A program made the translations under genes and the position numbers. From contig NZ_JADKYB010000002.1 in the NCBI RefSeq assembly GCF_016918855.1, forward strand, positions 124,001 through 188,000: 64,000 nucleotides of DNA, read 5' to 3'. Below the pieces are notes generated by a model. That model searched no databases. It was not told the origin of the DNA and saw only the letters and a program-made list of their open reading frames with translations. This document shows, piece after piece, positions 63,934 through 64,000 of this stretch. The stretch is from Actinacidiphila acididurans (GTDB lineage: Bacteria; Actinomycetota; Actinomycetes; Streptomycetales; Streptomycetaceae). The stretch's first letter is position 1. Every line of letters begins with the position of its first letter.

Positions 63934-64000
63934 GTGCGCGAGTATCTGCTGACTCTGTTCGTGACCGCGGCCGTCACGTACCTGCTGACCGGGCCGGTAC
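63934..64000 (+). CDS. WecA/Rfe-like sugar-phosphate transferase, cut by window end
   Basis: Only 22 codons are present: a GTG (63934) with GGCGGAGG upstream, then REYLLTLFVTAAVTYLLTGPV. This is the first membrane helix of the undecaprenyl-phosphate GlcNAc-1-phosphate transferase family, which starts cell-wall glycopolymers. The assignment rests on a short match and on position. Confidence 0.6.
   Translation, partial: MREYLLTLFVTAAVTYLLTGPV

Overview
The window is very high-GC actinomycete DNA, with strong G/C bias at third codon positions, frequent GTG and TTG starts, and AGGAG-type ribosome sites. The right half carries gene runs in the order lysA-hom-thrC-thrB-rho-LCP-rpmE-prfA-prmC-tsaC-phosphatase-glyA-wecA-like. 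From memory this order matches the Streptomyces chromosome core, so a Streptomyces or close streptomycete is the best guess. No insertion sequence, phage or CRISPR array was seen.

Left end (1-7.7 kb): a cold-shock-domain protein, a cytoplasmic-looking four-domain IPT/TIG protein, a large membrane protein whose kinase domain has lost all three hallmark catalytic residues, and a secreted glucuronoyl esterase (CE15) with a CBM2. The esterase promoter carries a perfect CebR-type operator over its -10 element.

Accessory cluster (7.7-26.8 kb): this is the most unusual region. A compact minus-strand block encodes porphobilinogen synthase (hemB), glutamyl-tRNA reductase (hemA), a fused ADP-forming acyl-CoA ligase and glutamate-1-semialdehyde aminomutase (hemL), with 4-bp overlaps or a 4-bp gap between genes. 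hemC and hemD are absent. Around it lie two Asp/Glu-racemase-superfamily enzymes with altered cysteine sites, an FAD aromatic-hydroxylase-type monooxygenase, a tautomerase, a family III CoA-transferase, an Ohr-type peroxidase, a luciferase-like F420 oxidoreductase, two exporters, a LysR regulator and a YCII-LuxR fusion regulator. At the far edge is a second-type glutamyl-tRNA synthetase. Together these could take glutamate through Glu-tRNA, glutamate semialdehyde and 5-aminolevulinate to porphobilinogen and then modify it, so I propose an undescribed ALA/porphobilinogen-linked secondary pathway. An alternative is that the duplicated haem enzymes protect against a product that inhibits that pathway.

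Middle (27-40 kb): a STAND/TPR ATPase, a translationally coupled pair (GT-B-like protein plus a 184-residue unknown), a SARP/STAND/TPR regulator with candidate operators, an HSL-type esterase, a tiny secreted peptide, a GH13 alpha-amylase with two CBM20 domains, and three small unknown genes next to a tRNA-Arg(CCG).

Right end (40-64 kb): mostly core functions. A response regulator and an ArgS-like protein without its catalytic domain, both probably on leaderless mRNAs, precede the lysine/threonine genes and rho. Two large secreted proteins follow (a trypsin-like protease with FG-GAP repeats, and a DNRLRE/FnIII/amidase-like protein), then an LCP cell-wall ligase and the translation genes rpmE, prfA, prmC and tsaC. 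Several short tandem repeat arrays occur, including an exact-period 90-bp duplication of the prmC 3' end.
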